Shown: positions 23,728 to 35,334 of the stretch, in pieces
Layout: each line of letters opens with the position of its first letter
How positions within the stretch are numbered: the stretch's first letter is position 1
Assembly: GCA_045837725.1 (NCBI GenBank)
Contig: JBEWZL010000013.1
Location: 372,001 to 436,000, forward strand
Source of the DNA: Vermamoeba vermiformis
Taxonomy: Eukaryota > Tubulinea > Echinamoebida
Reading direction: 5' to 3'
Length of the DNA stretch: 64,000 nucleotides
Translations under genes and position numbers: made by a program
Notes under the pieces: model-generated
Told to the model about the DNA's origin: nothing
The model's database searches: none
Seen by the model: the letters and a program-made list of their open reading frames with translations, nothing else

Positions 23728-24803
23728 TTACTCTCTGCGCATGGCGTGCAAGTATTGACACGTGTCACCTTTGTTGCACATTTGTTGCAGCCAGTGCTTG
23801 CATAATAACGCTACTTTCTTTTCTCCGCCTTGCAGAAACTCGTTGACTTGTTGTTGATTATTAGCGTATCGATTTAAACTTTCGTAGTCGGTTGTTACAT
23901 TCGGATCTTCGACTTCTTCCTCTTCTTCATTGTCTTCAAACAACAGCTGATCCTCTTCTGTCAATTTCGGATACAAAATATACCACGTATTTCTGTTTTG
24001 ACGCATTGGGTTTGGCACGTGCCAGGGCATACCATCACTATCCAAATAAGGCAATATCTGTTCCTCATCGATGAACTTGAGACCCTCGTCGATTCTATTT
24101 TGGTAAAATCTCGGCGGCTTTTTATCTATGGTCAGGCCAAGTGTGTGAACTTGACCCATCACTTGTTTCACCGTGCCCAAAAATGTCGCTGACAGTGATT
24201 TATCGTGCACTTGCTTGGCGATTCTCAACACATTCTCTAACGTAATATCTCCTACTTTCTTAACTATCGAAAAACTGTTATTACGGTGTCAAACCAGATC
24301 TTGATCCTTACCTTCAGGGGACTCCCATCGTCCTCTAGTAATTGCGTGGTTTCCTAATGACATTTTGACACATCCTTTGTCCTTGCGAGATTTGATTCTT
24401 ACGGAAGAAGCCCGAACGATCATTTGAGCGGTTGTTGGAATCACTTTAACTTTCGCTAATTTGTCTTGCTTCGTGGCATAAAATATAAGGTCAACTTTGT
24501 AGTCTAGCCAAGGTAAAGTTAACTCTGCTAAATACGCCGTTGGAACTTTGCGCTAAATTGTTAATTAGAAACGTAGTTTAATTTAAACAGAATTGACAGA
24601 ATCTTACCACAATTTTGAAAACTAATTCTGATGGTAACTGATGGATGCGAGTGTACATAAATGTGTCTGCGATACTAAAATATCGCTGCCTGCCTCCGTA
24701 GACACGCACCTTCCCTACAGATCCGGTTGTTAGGTGTCAATGCCGTTTAAACTTAGGACTGTTAAAATTTACCAGATATTATTTGTTCATTTGTGTTCTC
24801 CAT
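23728..24803 (-). CDS. uL11-like protein with C-terminal CCCH zinc finger
   Basis: Exons 24803-24773, 24714-24608, 24552-24312 and 24251-23728 join in frame to 300 residues. Residues ~110-185 match the C-terminal rRNA-binding domain of ribosomal protein uL11: GDITLENVLRIAKQVHDKSL and GTVKQVMGQVHTLGLTID align with the yeast GNIQLDEIIEIARQMRDKSF and the SVTKEILGTAQSVGC region. The upstream part (GKVRVYGG..., LPSELVFKIV, KVKVIPTTAQMIV) is a diverged uL11 N-terminal domain. An acidic linker (EDNEEEEEVED) follows. The last 25 residues are a CCCH finger, CKHWLQQMCNKGDTCQYLHA, of the CPSF30 type (C-X7-C-X5-C-X3-H). uL11 itself is ~165 residues and lacks both additions, so this is not the standard ribosomal gene. 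It may be an RNA-binding paralogue. Convergent with the RCC1 gene, 18 bp away. Confidence 0.72.
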
Positions 24804-24940
24804 CGTGGGGCTCGTTTAAAATGAACATCAAACAAAAAAGTGTCTTCGATCCAAATCCGCTGACACGTGTTCTACGATATTTCTCTTACCTAAAACGCCT
24901 TTATTTACATCATTATACTATCTATATTACATTATTATCA

Positions 24941-25819
24941 TTAGTTTGTGTCTGCTGACAATTTGAGTGCTGCTACAGCTTCGGCAATCCCGGCAAAAGC
25001 ATTTTCACCCTGGATCTTCTTGTTGAGTCCCTTCGGCCACAGGGTGTTATATTTAATAATCATCATAGCCTCGCAGTAGTCAGTCACGGCCTCTATTAAA
25101 TTTTGTTCTTCCGGTGGAACAGATCCGCTCGGTGTGCTCTCCATCAAAGCGACAAGTGACTCCTTCTCACGGCCAAACTGATCTTGAACAGCTTGTGCGG
25201 GAATGGATTCTAAGACACTTGATATAGAAATCAAGCTTAAATTCCATTCGCTCATCTGCGTGACTGTGAACGATTTTTCGAGCAGTCCGTCGCACTTGGC
25301 TTGTTGGAACTGAAAATTAATGTGGTTCTTGGTGCGAATAGCCACGTTGCTGGCTGAAGTTAATTTAGCTTGCCCGACGTAGTGGAACACAGGTACGGTC
25401 TTATGTTGCCAATAATACAAGCACGCGCGATGTTTTTGTTCAGATTTGCCGTCGATCGAGCGTCGGATCATCTCCGAGGAATCCCAGTCACGTGCCATCA
25501 TGCCGCGGACATAGGCCGTGCTAGACCCTTCGAAGCACAACTGCGTTATATGCGGTAACTGCAAGAACGCGCTCGGAATGCGAGACCACATCTGACCCTC
25601 GCTGATGAGCAACAACTTGAACTTGGTATAGTGGGCGAGATTATCAAAGGTCTTAGCGGTTTTCTCGAGCGAAGCAGTATCTGAATTGAGTGCTAATGAT
25701 AGGAGCATACGATCGAGTTCTTGGGCACCGTTTGTATTGGCTGAAGATCCGGATGCAGATGCATCCGCGGGAAGAGCTACTAACTTCTCTGCTGAGTCGG
25801 ATTTTACTGGATCACTCAT
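24941..25819 (-). CDS. Unrecognised 292-residue protein
   Basis: A single uninterrupted frame of 292 codons with an Ala/Ser-rich N-terminus (first ~35 residues) and a mixed alpha/beta-looking body. Notable segments are a Leu/Ile-rich block near 75-95, a Trp-centred QMWSRIPSAFLQLPH at about 78-92, and a C-terminal helix-like tail. No signal peptide, membrane span or known motif is visible. The lack of introns is unusual for this window. It is well separated from its neighbours. The function is unknown. Codon use resembles surrounding genes, so it is likely real. Confidence 0.7.
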   Translation of the reverse strand: MSDPVKSDSAEKLVALPADASASGSSANTNGAQELDRMLLSLALNSDTASLEKTAKTFDNLAHYTKFKLLLISEGQMWSRIPSAFLQLPHITQLCFEGSSTAYVRGMMARDWDSSEMIRRSIDGKSEQKHRACLYYWQHKTVPVFHYVGQAKLTSASNVAIRTKNHINFQFQQAKCDGLLEKSFTVTQMSEWNLSLISISSVLESIPAQAVQDQFGREKESLVALMESTPSGSVPPEEQNLIEAVTDYCEAMMIIKYNTLWPKGLNKKIQGENAFAGIAEAVAALKLSADTN

Positions 25820-26497
25820 ATTGAATCAATAGGGTCTATAAGTAATAAGATTAGAAGATGTCCGATAGAACACTGAATAAGAGAATCTGATGTTAAAAAC
25901 AAAAAAGAATATCCCTCTCAAGCGAACGAGAGTCCTCATGATATAAGAAGATCCCGTTTAGAAGAAAGGTTAATGATAATTTGCAAATTAATGGCCATTT
26001 GTCAAAGAATTAGATGCGATCAATGCAAAGAATTAATTTTAAAAATTGTGATTAATTGACTACCGCCATCTAAATATGCCTTTAATGTATATTTAACAAG
26101 ATAAGTTGGAAAAATATTCTAGAAAAATACCTTGTAGGTGGTATCGTCCTGGAGCACCAACTCTTGCTCACCATCCGTTCGTACGCCAACACTAGCCTAC
26201 TTATATCAATTAATAGACACTAGCAGTTGTGTTTGTGTTAACACGAATGAGGACTTGTGAAGAATAACTAAATCGCAGCCCAGAAGAAATGGCCTAAAAA
26301 AATTGGCCTGTATTTTTACCGAAGGAATTCTACTTGACTTCGATTGTCTCGTGCAAGTCGCTTCAACTGCACGGTACTATGATCAAAGTCGCGGGTGTAT
26401 AGAACGACACTTTAAAGGGTTTTGGGGTTTTTTTGGGGGGGGGTTATATTTAGGTTCTAAACTGTTTATTCTGCTGTACATTTCTACGAGGCTCTAT
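25820..26497. other. Intergenic region with G-rich run
   Basis: This 678-bp gap is upstream of the unrecognised gene and downstream of the secreted-protein gene. It contains a G/T-alternating stretch at about 26418-26445 (GGGG, T-run, then nine Gs), which could form a G-quadruplex. No gene or tRNA is visible. A 108-codon open stretch at 26303-26629 on + overlaps the opposite gene and is likely chance. Confidence 0.4.
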
Positions 26498-27242
26498 TTA
26501 CATGTTGCCACCCTGCAACACCTTTGCGCTCAACACTGTTCCTGTGGCGCTCAACACAACTTCAATGAGAGCACCAGTGGTGTCTTGGAATACCTTCACT
26601 GTTTGGTTGAGACTGTTCGTGCTCGTTGACACGAGAGACAAGCCCATCGTGAGCACATTGCCGAGAGTTTGTTGACTGATGACATTGCCAGCCGTGTCCA
26701 CCACTCGCGTAACGATGTCTCCGGTCGCAGTGACGAGTCGCTGCACTGTTTGACCAATTGAATTGACTGTCGAGGTCAACAAACCTTCAACAGTAGTCAA
26801 CAGACCGGTCAAAATTTCAGGGTTCTCTGCGACGACGTTTAAAGCGCGGTCAACTATCTTTCGAACGTTTTCTAAGCGAACAACGAGTTGAAGTTGAGCT
26901 CTGACCCCAGTGATGTTGAGCACTACTTTGTTGATTGACACATCCACGCCTGAAACGAATTGTTAAGCATGTTCGATGCGCCACCGAAGAAAAGCACTAC
27001 TTACCGGCTGTCAATTGAACCAAGTTTGCAACTTTAGCATTAAGTGATACGTGAGCTTCCAAGCTATCGACTTCGAGATAGATCTGATTTACTGACAGAT
27101 TCGGCACATCGAGGAATACGTCAGGACAAGGGCAGGTATTGTTTAAGTTCGTGCTAATGCTAGTAGCGTTGCATTCTGCAGAGGATCCGCCAATGAAAGC
27201 AAGCAAAAATAAGCAGAGTACCACGAGAGTTGTGTGCGCCAT
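26498..27242 (-). CDS. Secreted protein with amphipathic beta/helical repeat body
   Basis: Exons 27242-27005 and 26949-26498 give 229 residues. The N-terminus (MAHTTLVVLCLFLLAFIGGSSA-E) is a clear signal peptide, cleaved near residue 22. A short CxCPC motif follows (NTCPCPDV). The body has N-glycosylation sites (NLSVNQ, NITG, NQTV) and long runs of alternating Val/Ile/Leu, as in NLSVNQIYLEVDSLEAHVSL and VVLNITGVRAQLQLVV. The C-terminal half is Thr/Ser/Val-rich with heptad-like spacing. I recognise no family. It is probably extracellular, perhaps a coat or spore-wall protein. The ATG choice is fixed by the signal peptide. There is no transmembrane helix after cleavage. Confidence 0.72.
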
Positions 27243-27609
27243 GTTGTGATTAGTTGATAAGACTGGCAACAGATTGCCGCTTAAATATCTACTCGATCGA
27301 TTGAAAGTGGAAGAGGCAGGAATTTGAGCTAGTTTTTGCAATTTAAGCAACTGCAATTTTCCGACACGCAAAATAAAGGAAAATCTGAAAAGACAACTCT
27401 GTAAAGCAAATTATCGGCACTAGTGCTTCAATCTGCAATGTAAGAAGAATTCGTGCGATCTGACACTGCCAATCACCTCAGATATTTTCATATTCATTTA
27501 TGCAGTCGTATCGTTATCGAAACAATTATTTACGCTATTACAGCTCCGAAAGCTTTAACCGATTATAATTAATTATCTGGTTCAATGTCAACATCCGTTA
27601 AATATTTAT
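27243..27609. other. Intergenic region
   Basis: This 367-bp gap holds the promoter of the secreted-protein gene and the 3' flank of the Kelch gene. It is AT-rich, with no gene, repeat or known motif seen. Confidence 0.35.
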
Positions 27610-28441
27610 TTAGGCAAATAATACGGTATAAAATATAGCAAAGATAGGCACGGCAAGTTTGATAGCTGCTGCCGATGTCTTGGATGAAGAGGGCGTAGAA
27701 GAAGGCGAATTGGAGGATGGAGGAGAAGCCAAGGTGCAAGTTTTTCCGTCGCCAGTATATCCTTCTTTGCAGGTACAAGTGTGCGAGAAGTAATCAGTAG
27801 TGGACACGATGCAGTCAGCATTGACGTCACAATCGTTATTGGCACCCACGCACTGGTCTTGAGGCAAGATCCAGATGTCACTGAACGCCATACTGCCATC
27901 ATCTCCACCGCATAGAATGAGATTACCACGATTATGAACGCCACCAGATCTGCCAGGGTAGTACCGAGATCCAAGTACACTTCCTTTGGCACGGTAGTTT
28001 GTGAAATTATTCGGGACTATATCAGAACCAATACTGCCGGACACGAGCTTCCACATCTTGCTCGTCTTGTTGAATAGCCAAAAATCATTTAAGCCTTGGT
28101 CAGTAACGTAAAAACTTCCACCACCGAGGAGCAATGTGCCGTCTCGTCTGTCAACCATCAAACCACCTGTTCTAGAACGCGGGTAGTTGTTAATGTTGAA
28201 GTCGTCGGGCACTGCTAAAGAACTGTTGATCACGAGTGAAGATTCATTTCCCCATTCGACACGCCACTCCAAAGTCTTCGTGTCAAATGACCACATGTCA
28301 CCCCAATCTACGTCTGTCTCGCCAGCTGCACCGTCACCATATCCACCGAAAATCCAAATACGATCTTCTTCATCAATTGTAGAGGCAGGCAACCAACGGC
28401 CATTCCAAGTCTTGTTCACGCTGAAAATCGCATACCAGTTC
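27610..28441 (-). CDS. Kelch-repeat surface protein, 5' truncated
   Basis: A single open frame of about 277 codons. It has about four Kelch strands (RIWIFGGYGDG, RDGTLLLGGGS, RGNLILCGGDDG) with flanking Trp/Tyr positions, then an EGF-like domain (CVGANNDCDVNADC, CTCKEGYTGDGKTC), a Ser/Pro stalk and a hydrophobic C-terminus (AAAIKLAVPIFAIFYTVLFA) as in GPI-anchored or membrane proteins. The frame opens abruptly with NWYAIFSVNKTW after an in-frame stop and has no Met or signal peptide. Immediately upstream, on the same strand, is the cut end of an F-box/LRR gene, so the 5' part seems lost at a deletion junction near 28440. It could be expressed only through a fusion transcript. A pseudogene or an assembly join is possible. 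Confidence 0.6.
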
Positions 28442-29356
28442 ACAGTTCAATAATCCGAGGTACGTCAATGAACGTACTGCCGTTGGGTCCACAGATCCGT
28501 AGCCTATATCAAAATATCGACTATTGACGAATGTCAACGATTGTAAGTTGGGAAGGTTCTCTGGTATGTGGTAAAACGTATTAGACCCCATTGTGTGATG
28601 ATAGGCAACCAATGAAGTCAAACTCGTGGATGTCTCGGTGCGTATCAAGCTGTAAAATGTGCCCGCGAACCCTCTGTATTCGAGGTGCTGCAGCGATGTT
28701 GCTAATTTGATTAATCTATTCAAACGTTAGTATTGGCCTGTAGCACGTGCCTATAACGTACCTATTTACTTCACTTTGATGAAGTCGTATTAGTTTCAGG
28801 CTAGTAATGTGTTGAATGAAGGCCGGAAACGTTTCCACGGCATTAAAAAATTCATCTTTCACGTGAACAAACGACTCTGTAGCTTCAATTACATATTGAT
28901 CGAGCATTTTTGAACATGAAGACACCCTCTCGAATAATAAGTGGAATAGTTTTACGTTCTTAAGCTTGGTTTGCTTAACCAGTTCGGGATCTGGGGTTGC
29001 GAAGATATCATCGATGTAAACGAAGCTCGCGTTGGCCTGAGAATGCTCTACTAGATCTTGAAAAGCCGTTGGACCATAAATGACGGCAAATGACCACGCA
29101 TTAACTCGCCAGTAGTGGCAAATTGAAGCAAACCTATCGCCACAATTTTAAAAATTAGTCAGTAATTTAGAAAATTATTACAGTGCCTCTCCGTTGCGAT
29201 ACATGATATTTCATTGTTAAATTAATATCAGGAGATTTATTTGCAAGGACGGACTTACCAAACCAGATCTGTCAAAGAAACCAAAGAAAATATTTGTGCT
29301 TGAATCTCAGTGGGTAATAATGCAATAAAGCCTCCTTCAGTTTCCATTTCGTCCAT
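28373..29356 (-). pseudogene. F-box/LRR protein A, 3' truncated
   Basis: Paralogue of the neighbouring gene B. Exons 29356-29259, ~29146-28763 and 28726 onward. It starts MDEMETEGGF, then an F-box-like LLPTEIQAQIFSLVSLTDL, then FASICHYWRVNAWSFAVIYG (matching B's ATCNYWRVNAWSFAVLYG) and LRR-like segments (SLQHLEYRG, LTYLGLLNCEL). Homology to B stops at LLNCEL near 28440; about 23 unrelated codons follow before a stop. Roughly the last 90 residues of B have no counterpart here. The sequence passes straight into the Kelch frame. I read this as one end of a deletion that removed A's 3' end and the Kelch gene's 5' end. F-box proteins are substrate adaptors of SCF ubiquitin ligases. Confidence 0.6.
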
Positions 29357-29398
29357 TTAGTGCTATTCGTTGTTGTTTATTTAGCTACGTGTTCTCTT

Positions 29399-30548
29399 TT
29401 AAATGATATAACCTGCTGACGTTTGTAACCTATCATTTGGATCAGGGCAAGCACATTCGCCAATAACTCGAATTTTCGGCAATAGTTCCTGGATAAATGC
29501 AGGATCCAACTCATAACCTGAACTTCCTTTAAGTGTGCGTCGAAGTTCTAGTGTTTGTAGACGCGTGAATAGTCTCGGAAGTGGTTTGAATCTGAATGTT
29601 CCGTTGGTGTAGATTGTACTCGTGATCAGAGTGCAGTCCAATATGCCAAGGTACGTCAACTTTTCTAATAGTGATTGGAAATAGTAAGAATTGCCCAAGT
29701 CGAAAGCGCAGTTTTGCAACGTAAGAGACTCTAAGGAAGTCCCAAGTTTGGAAAAATGAAAAAACCGCATCTTCGCACCTCCGATGGTGAGAGATGTTAA
29801 GTTTTGGCATTTTGCAATATCGTAGTGCCGTTGCAAGATTCCAAACCAAATTTCTTCCTCCTCGCTGACCACGTGGAAGTCGAGGGTCTGCAGCGACGTT
29901 GCTAGCTTCAAAACCCTATACAACCGTTATACTTTGCAATAGATGTCGGCTAAATACCTTCCCAAGTCGTCCATACAGAAGTGGTTCACGCGTAATGAAG
30001 TAATCTGGTTAAGAAATGCCGGGTAGTGCTCAACTGCACTAAAAAAATGTTCTTTTGTCTCGTCAAAGCCCTCAACATATTCGAGTGTAAATGTGTCTAG
30101 TTTCATTGCACTTTGCTCGATTCGTTGAAACATCGTGTTGAACAAGTTCATTCTCTTCTGTCGAGCGACTTGAACAAAGTGCGGATCTGGCTCAGCGAAG
30201 ATATCATCAATATAAGCAAATTCGGCATTATCTATCGAGTGTTTGATAAGATCATGCAACGCCGTGGGCCCATAAAGCACAGCAAACGACCACGCATTGA
30301 CACGCCAGTAATTACACGTTGCTGAAATGCTGAATAATATGGATTAGATTATAACTAAGGACAATTGTAACAAATAATATTTTGCTAGCTCTTTGAATTT
30401 TTGAATTTTGAACAGAGAAAAATTGCGGATTAACGACTTACACGATCAGATCCGTCAATTCGATGTTAGAGAACAACTTTGCCAACATTTCTGTAGGCAG
30501 AGCGCTGAACAGTCCTCCTTCAAGGCTTTGGTTGTTGTTGTGCTCCAT
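29399..30548 (-). CDS. F-box/LRR-like protein B
   Basis: Three exons, 30548-30442, 30329-29958 and 29915-29399, give about 330 residues. The N-terminal LFSALPTEMLAKLFSNIELTDL is F-box-like (substrate adaptor of SCF ubiquitin ligase). The rest has leucine-rich-repeat-type strands: LTSLTIGG, LESLTLQNC, LTYLGILDC, LQTLELR. The last ~30 residues contain two Cys (ECACPDPNDR). This is the intact member of a tandem pair with gene A; they share about half their residues, so the duplication is not recent. The substrate cannot be inferred. The start ATG precedes a short Asn/Gln-rich leader and is the first in frame. Confidence 0.72.
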
Positions 30549-30634
30549 TCAATTGTACAGACAATTAACTGGTCTACTTCGTGCGGTCACTATTTATAAG
30601 GCAAGGGTTTTATTTTTTAAAATTTTGAACAAGC

Positions 30635-31514
<880 letters not shown>

Positions 31515-32058
31515 GGTTGCGCTCTATATATCGATAGCTGGAGAAAAGAAACGAATATTGTTCGTGGCCAGAAAGAAGATTGAACCGAAAGGGGCACGTT
31601 TTTTTCTGGCCAAATTTTTCTTCGCAGTTTTTTCTTCGGACATTTTTTGGCGATATGACCTAAAAAGGCGATGTAGTTTGGGTTGGTTTCGAAAGTTCTT
31701 CTGCGCGGGACTGTGACTCAGCGAAAGTATAGAAACCAACAATAACATCAAAATTAATTGTTGCACATATCGAGATCTGGAGCAACAGGTAAATATTACC
31801 GTTATTGCAAGTTTGCGAGAAGCAGTGTAAGCTTACTCGCTTGTAAGAATAACGGCGAGTATTTGTCGATCAATATATAATCCAGCAGCGACGATAGCAG
31901 GCGATTAATTCGAAATACAAATTTATTTGCAACGAGTACCGGATTTACACCTTTATTCTGGTGGCTCTTCGCACCGTCCCATTGCACCATATTAAAACAC
32001 GTTATTTTAATAGCACATAGCGAGCGATATTGGACCTGCCTAACAGCACAAAGCGAGA
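31515..32058. promoter_or_regulatory. Divergent promoter of RPS14 and CNOT2
   Basis: A 544-bp gap lies between divergent starts. It includes a T-rich stretch near 31600-31650 and a GTAAGCTTAC palindrome near 31827-31840. I see no coding sequence or recognised ribosomal-protein promoter box. Confidence 0.4.
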
Positions 32059-34598
32059 ATGACAGATAAGAAAATCGGCAGGGGAAGGTAATGTATCGCT
32101 CCAGAGATGTATTTTTATATTATACTGGCACTAAAATTGCCATAGTAATTTTTGGTATCGTTCAAAACGTTTAAAGTTCTTCACGATGAAAATTTATCGC
32201 TAATCTGCGCTTACGCGTAATTTGATCCACAATTCATTAGTTTGCATTTTTAGCCACAATTAATGTTGCTAAAAAACCATATAATTCATTTGATACGTTA
32301 ATTATGTTTACACAGGAGCTTTGAGCCTTATTTAATATTTTAATAATTATTTTATTTTTTTTTCTAGTTTAATGAAACAGCCTGTGAGAAAGGACCCCGC
32401 CCCAGTAGCAACGAGGAGTAAACCGCTAGAATTTAAAGAGAAAACAGATCCTTATTTTAAAGATAACGTAATCAATCCCAACGAGCAAGACGATTTTGAT
32501 CCAAATATGTATTATTTCAAGCGCGATAAAGAGGTAAGCAATATTATAATATAACAATAGTACCAGGCACGGGACCGATGATGCACGACTTTTTGATAGT
32601 TTTAAACTATACCCAATATCGAGCACGAACTAAAACATCGTTGCAGCCCCAGCCAATGATGGATTCGCATTTTCCACCCAATTATACACAGCCCAACCAA
32701 GACAGTTACGGGAATATGCAGATGCCGAGTACGTTACATAGTGCGAGTTACAGCCTTAAAAAATAATGTGTACTAATTATACATTGTTGCCAATGTAGTA
32801 CCAGTCGTCGGTACAGGGTCGCGAGGAGTCGTTCATCCCTCAACACAAGGTCGATTCACACCACAGCCTGCTGCTTCACCAGTGCCCATGGGACAGGTAC
32901 GTGTCACTGGTATTGTTATTCCAGCGTGATAAAGCTAATGGACGGTACTTCAGAGCACGATGCACCCTTCGATAGGAAGAGGTCAGATGACAGTTGGACC
33001 AATCAATACACAGCCCGGTCAGGGTCAAATCCCGTCATCGATTGCTAGTCGGCAAGGAATGACTGCGTCGGGCAATAGAATAGGTGCTATGAATCCAATG
33101 GTACGTAGTCGAGGCAATAGATAATCCGTGAATAGTGATTGACTGTCGTGCTAGCAGCAGCCGCAAGCCACACGAATCAACGGCGTAGTACCAAATATGG
33201 GAGGCATGCAAAACCCTAACATGCGAGTATATTCACAAACACCACCGCCACAAAGTTCAATGGGCATGGGATTCCAACAGCCTGAGATGATGCAAATGTT
33301 AAGTAAGAGTTCAGGAATGGTCGGTACGAATTACCCGCCTTTGAAAGTCAGTGGTGCCAGCTTAGAGAATTGTAAGTCTTCGTTCATGTCTGCCACTCGT
33401 CCTATTCAAGGAGAAAATACTAACGTAGTCTATCTAGCGATGAATAATTTATCATTAAATGGATCGTCAATGAACCCAAAACCAGAATTTCAAATCACGA
33501 ACGAAGACTTTCCAGCACTATCAGCAGCCACAGCGTACAAAGAACCCTCGCACAACCAACCGTCACAATCCCAACAACCCGCCCAAGCTACCGAGCCTCA
33601 ACTCAACATGTCACAACCACACTACGCCTCAAATTCACCTTACGATATGGGACAGAACTTTGGTGCCCCTCAAGACCAGCTACGATCGAGCGGTAGTTAC
33701 GACCAATACGGCATGCCTCACCAAATGCAAGCCGCGCCTTCTTCACCACAAAAGGTACGTGGCCGTTGAGTACTAACATGAAGTGGTATCATATTAAGAT
33801 GTACTATTATACAGAAAATGTTCCAACAACCGCAACCACACCCCTCACAACAGCCGCAACAGCAACCCTACGACCCGTACCGCATGTTGGGCCTGTTGAA
33901 AGTTTTGAAGATGCAAGACCCTGATCTCAACACACTAGCGCTTGGTGCTGATCTCACTTCACTCGGTCTCAATCTTAGTTCACCTGAGTAAGTCGGACCT
34001 ACAAGATCCGCGTTATCTCCTCATGTCATAATTGTTATATCTCACATCTAACGCGTATATATTCTACTAGTGTATTGTACGCCACATTTGCCTCGCCATT
34101 CGCCGATGCCGCCCTTCGTCGCGAGCCTGAATTCCATATCCCCAACTGTTACGTGATCCAACCGCCTCTTCCGCCGCCAACGGATAAAATGAGCTTGTTC
34201 ATGGACGAGACTTTGTTTTATATATTCTACACTATGCCTAGCGATCCTCTGCAAAGTTCAGCTGCAGTTGAGCTGTAAGTACTGAATCTGTTTTCTGCAT
34301 TCCAATAATTATTTCGAATATATTTTCCTTATTTAGCGACACTATATTTAGTCTCAAATCATAGTACGACATTACGAATGGCTTATTAATACTGTCATGT
34401 AGGTACAATCGCGATTGGAGGTACCACAAAGAATTACAAATTTGGTTCCGACGTATGCCTGGTACTGAACCGATCGTGAAGACGGCGACCTATGAACGCG
34501 GCTCTTATATCTATTTTGATATTGGTACGTGGGAGAAGATGCGCAAAGACAATTTTGTGCTTGAGTACGACAAGTTGGAGATTATGGCGAAAAGTTAA
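32059..34598 (+). CDS. CNOT2: CCR4-NOT complex subunit CNOT2/NOT2
   Basis: Subunit of the CCR4-NOT deadenylase that couples poly(A) removal, decay and transcription. Nine exons (32059-32087, 32368-32533, 32647-32728, 32799-32896, 32954-33100, 33155-33754, 33815-33987, 34071-34274, 34403-34598) give 564 residues. The central region is Gln/Pro/Asn/Met-rich and disordered, with an ITNEDFPALSA motif (~345) also found in NOT2 and NOT4-like proteins. The C-terminal ~170 residues are the NOT box: GLLKVLKMQDPDLNTLALG, DLTSLGLNLSS, LYATFASPFADA, FHIPNCYV, LFYIFYTMP, AAVELYNRDWRYHKELQIWF, with TYERGSYIYFD. The length and order match NOT2 rather than NOT3/5, which have an N-terminal coiled coil. The NOT box binds CNOT1 and CNOT3. 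Confidence 0.93.
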
Positions 34599-34692
34599 TT
34601 TCTTGTAAACTCTGTATAAAGCAACCAAATAAGAAGATTTTATATACATTAGGTGCAACTGATAATATTTACAATAATATACAATCGAGGGT

Positions 34693-35253
34693 TCATTCCG
34701 AGAGCTCCATCCGTTGGATGTCGTCCGCTAGTTCAGTTGGATCAGCCATTTGTGGAGCGTAAGGACTATGGCTTGCATATTTAGGCGTTGGCTTAATACG
34801 CAGTGGTATATGCCGCACAGCTTTGGTCATTTCTCTTTCTTTAATTGCTGCCGCTCGAGAATCATCCGGATCGTCCTCAATTTCATTTTCTATCGGCTTT
34901 ATTTGTTGCGTCTTCTTATTATTCTTATGAATTATATCTCTTTTACTGCCTCTAGTTTGATTTTCCAATAGTTCTTCGCGTTTGTATTCAACTTCGGAAC
35001 TTTTTTGAACAGAATTATTAATTCTGAAGCATTTATATTTGAAAAAATAGGAAAAATAATTTGAAAATTATTACCTATCGACGACTCTATCAGATAATCT
35101 TCCGTATTTTATTACAAAGTCTGGATCCAGCACCATCCGAATACTAAAATCATTTGCTTGCTTGGTATTGGCCTGCGGCTGATTACGACTAGCACTATTG
35201 TTTACGTTATTCGTATTAGTGCGTACATTCGTATTATTAGTAATGTTGTTCAT
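34693..35253 (-). CDS. Small unrecognised Asn/Lys-rich protein
   Basis: Two exons, 35253-35075 and 35023-34693, give 169 residues. The N-terminal ~40 residues are Asn/Thr-rich, followed by DFSIRMVLDPDFVIKYGRLSD (hydrophobic, helix-like). The second exon is charged, with a basic RGSKRDIIHKNNKKTQQIK patch, then acidic, and ends DPTELADDIQRMELSE. No domain is recognised. Splicing preserves the frame with consensus sites. It sits tail-to-tail with CNOT2, 95 bp away. The function is unknown. Confidence 0.6.
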
Positions 35254-35334
35254 CGATCAGGAACAAGAACTAATATATCACTTTTTTTGAACTGTCAAGT
35301 TTATTGAATAGCGCTCTTAATATAATACATTTAT

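Noticed and set aside
26418-26445. G-rich run as telomere-like or G-quadruplex element
   Set aside because: Only one cluster, not a repeated telomere unit, and no functional context. Recorded only as a gap feature.
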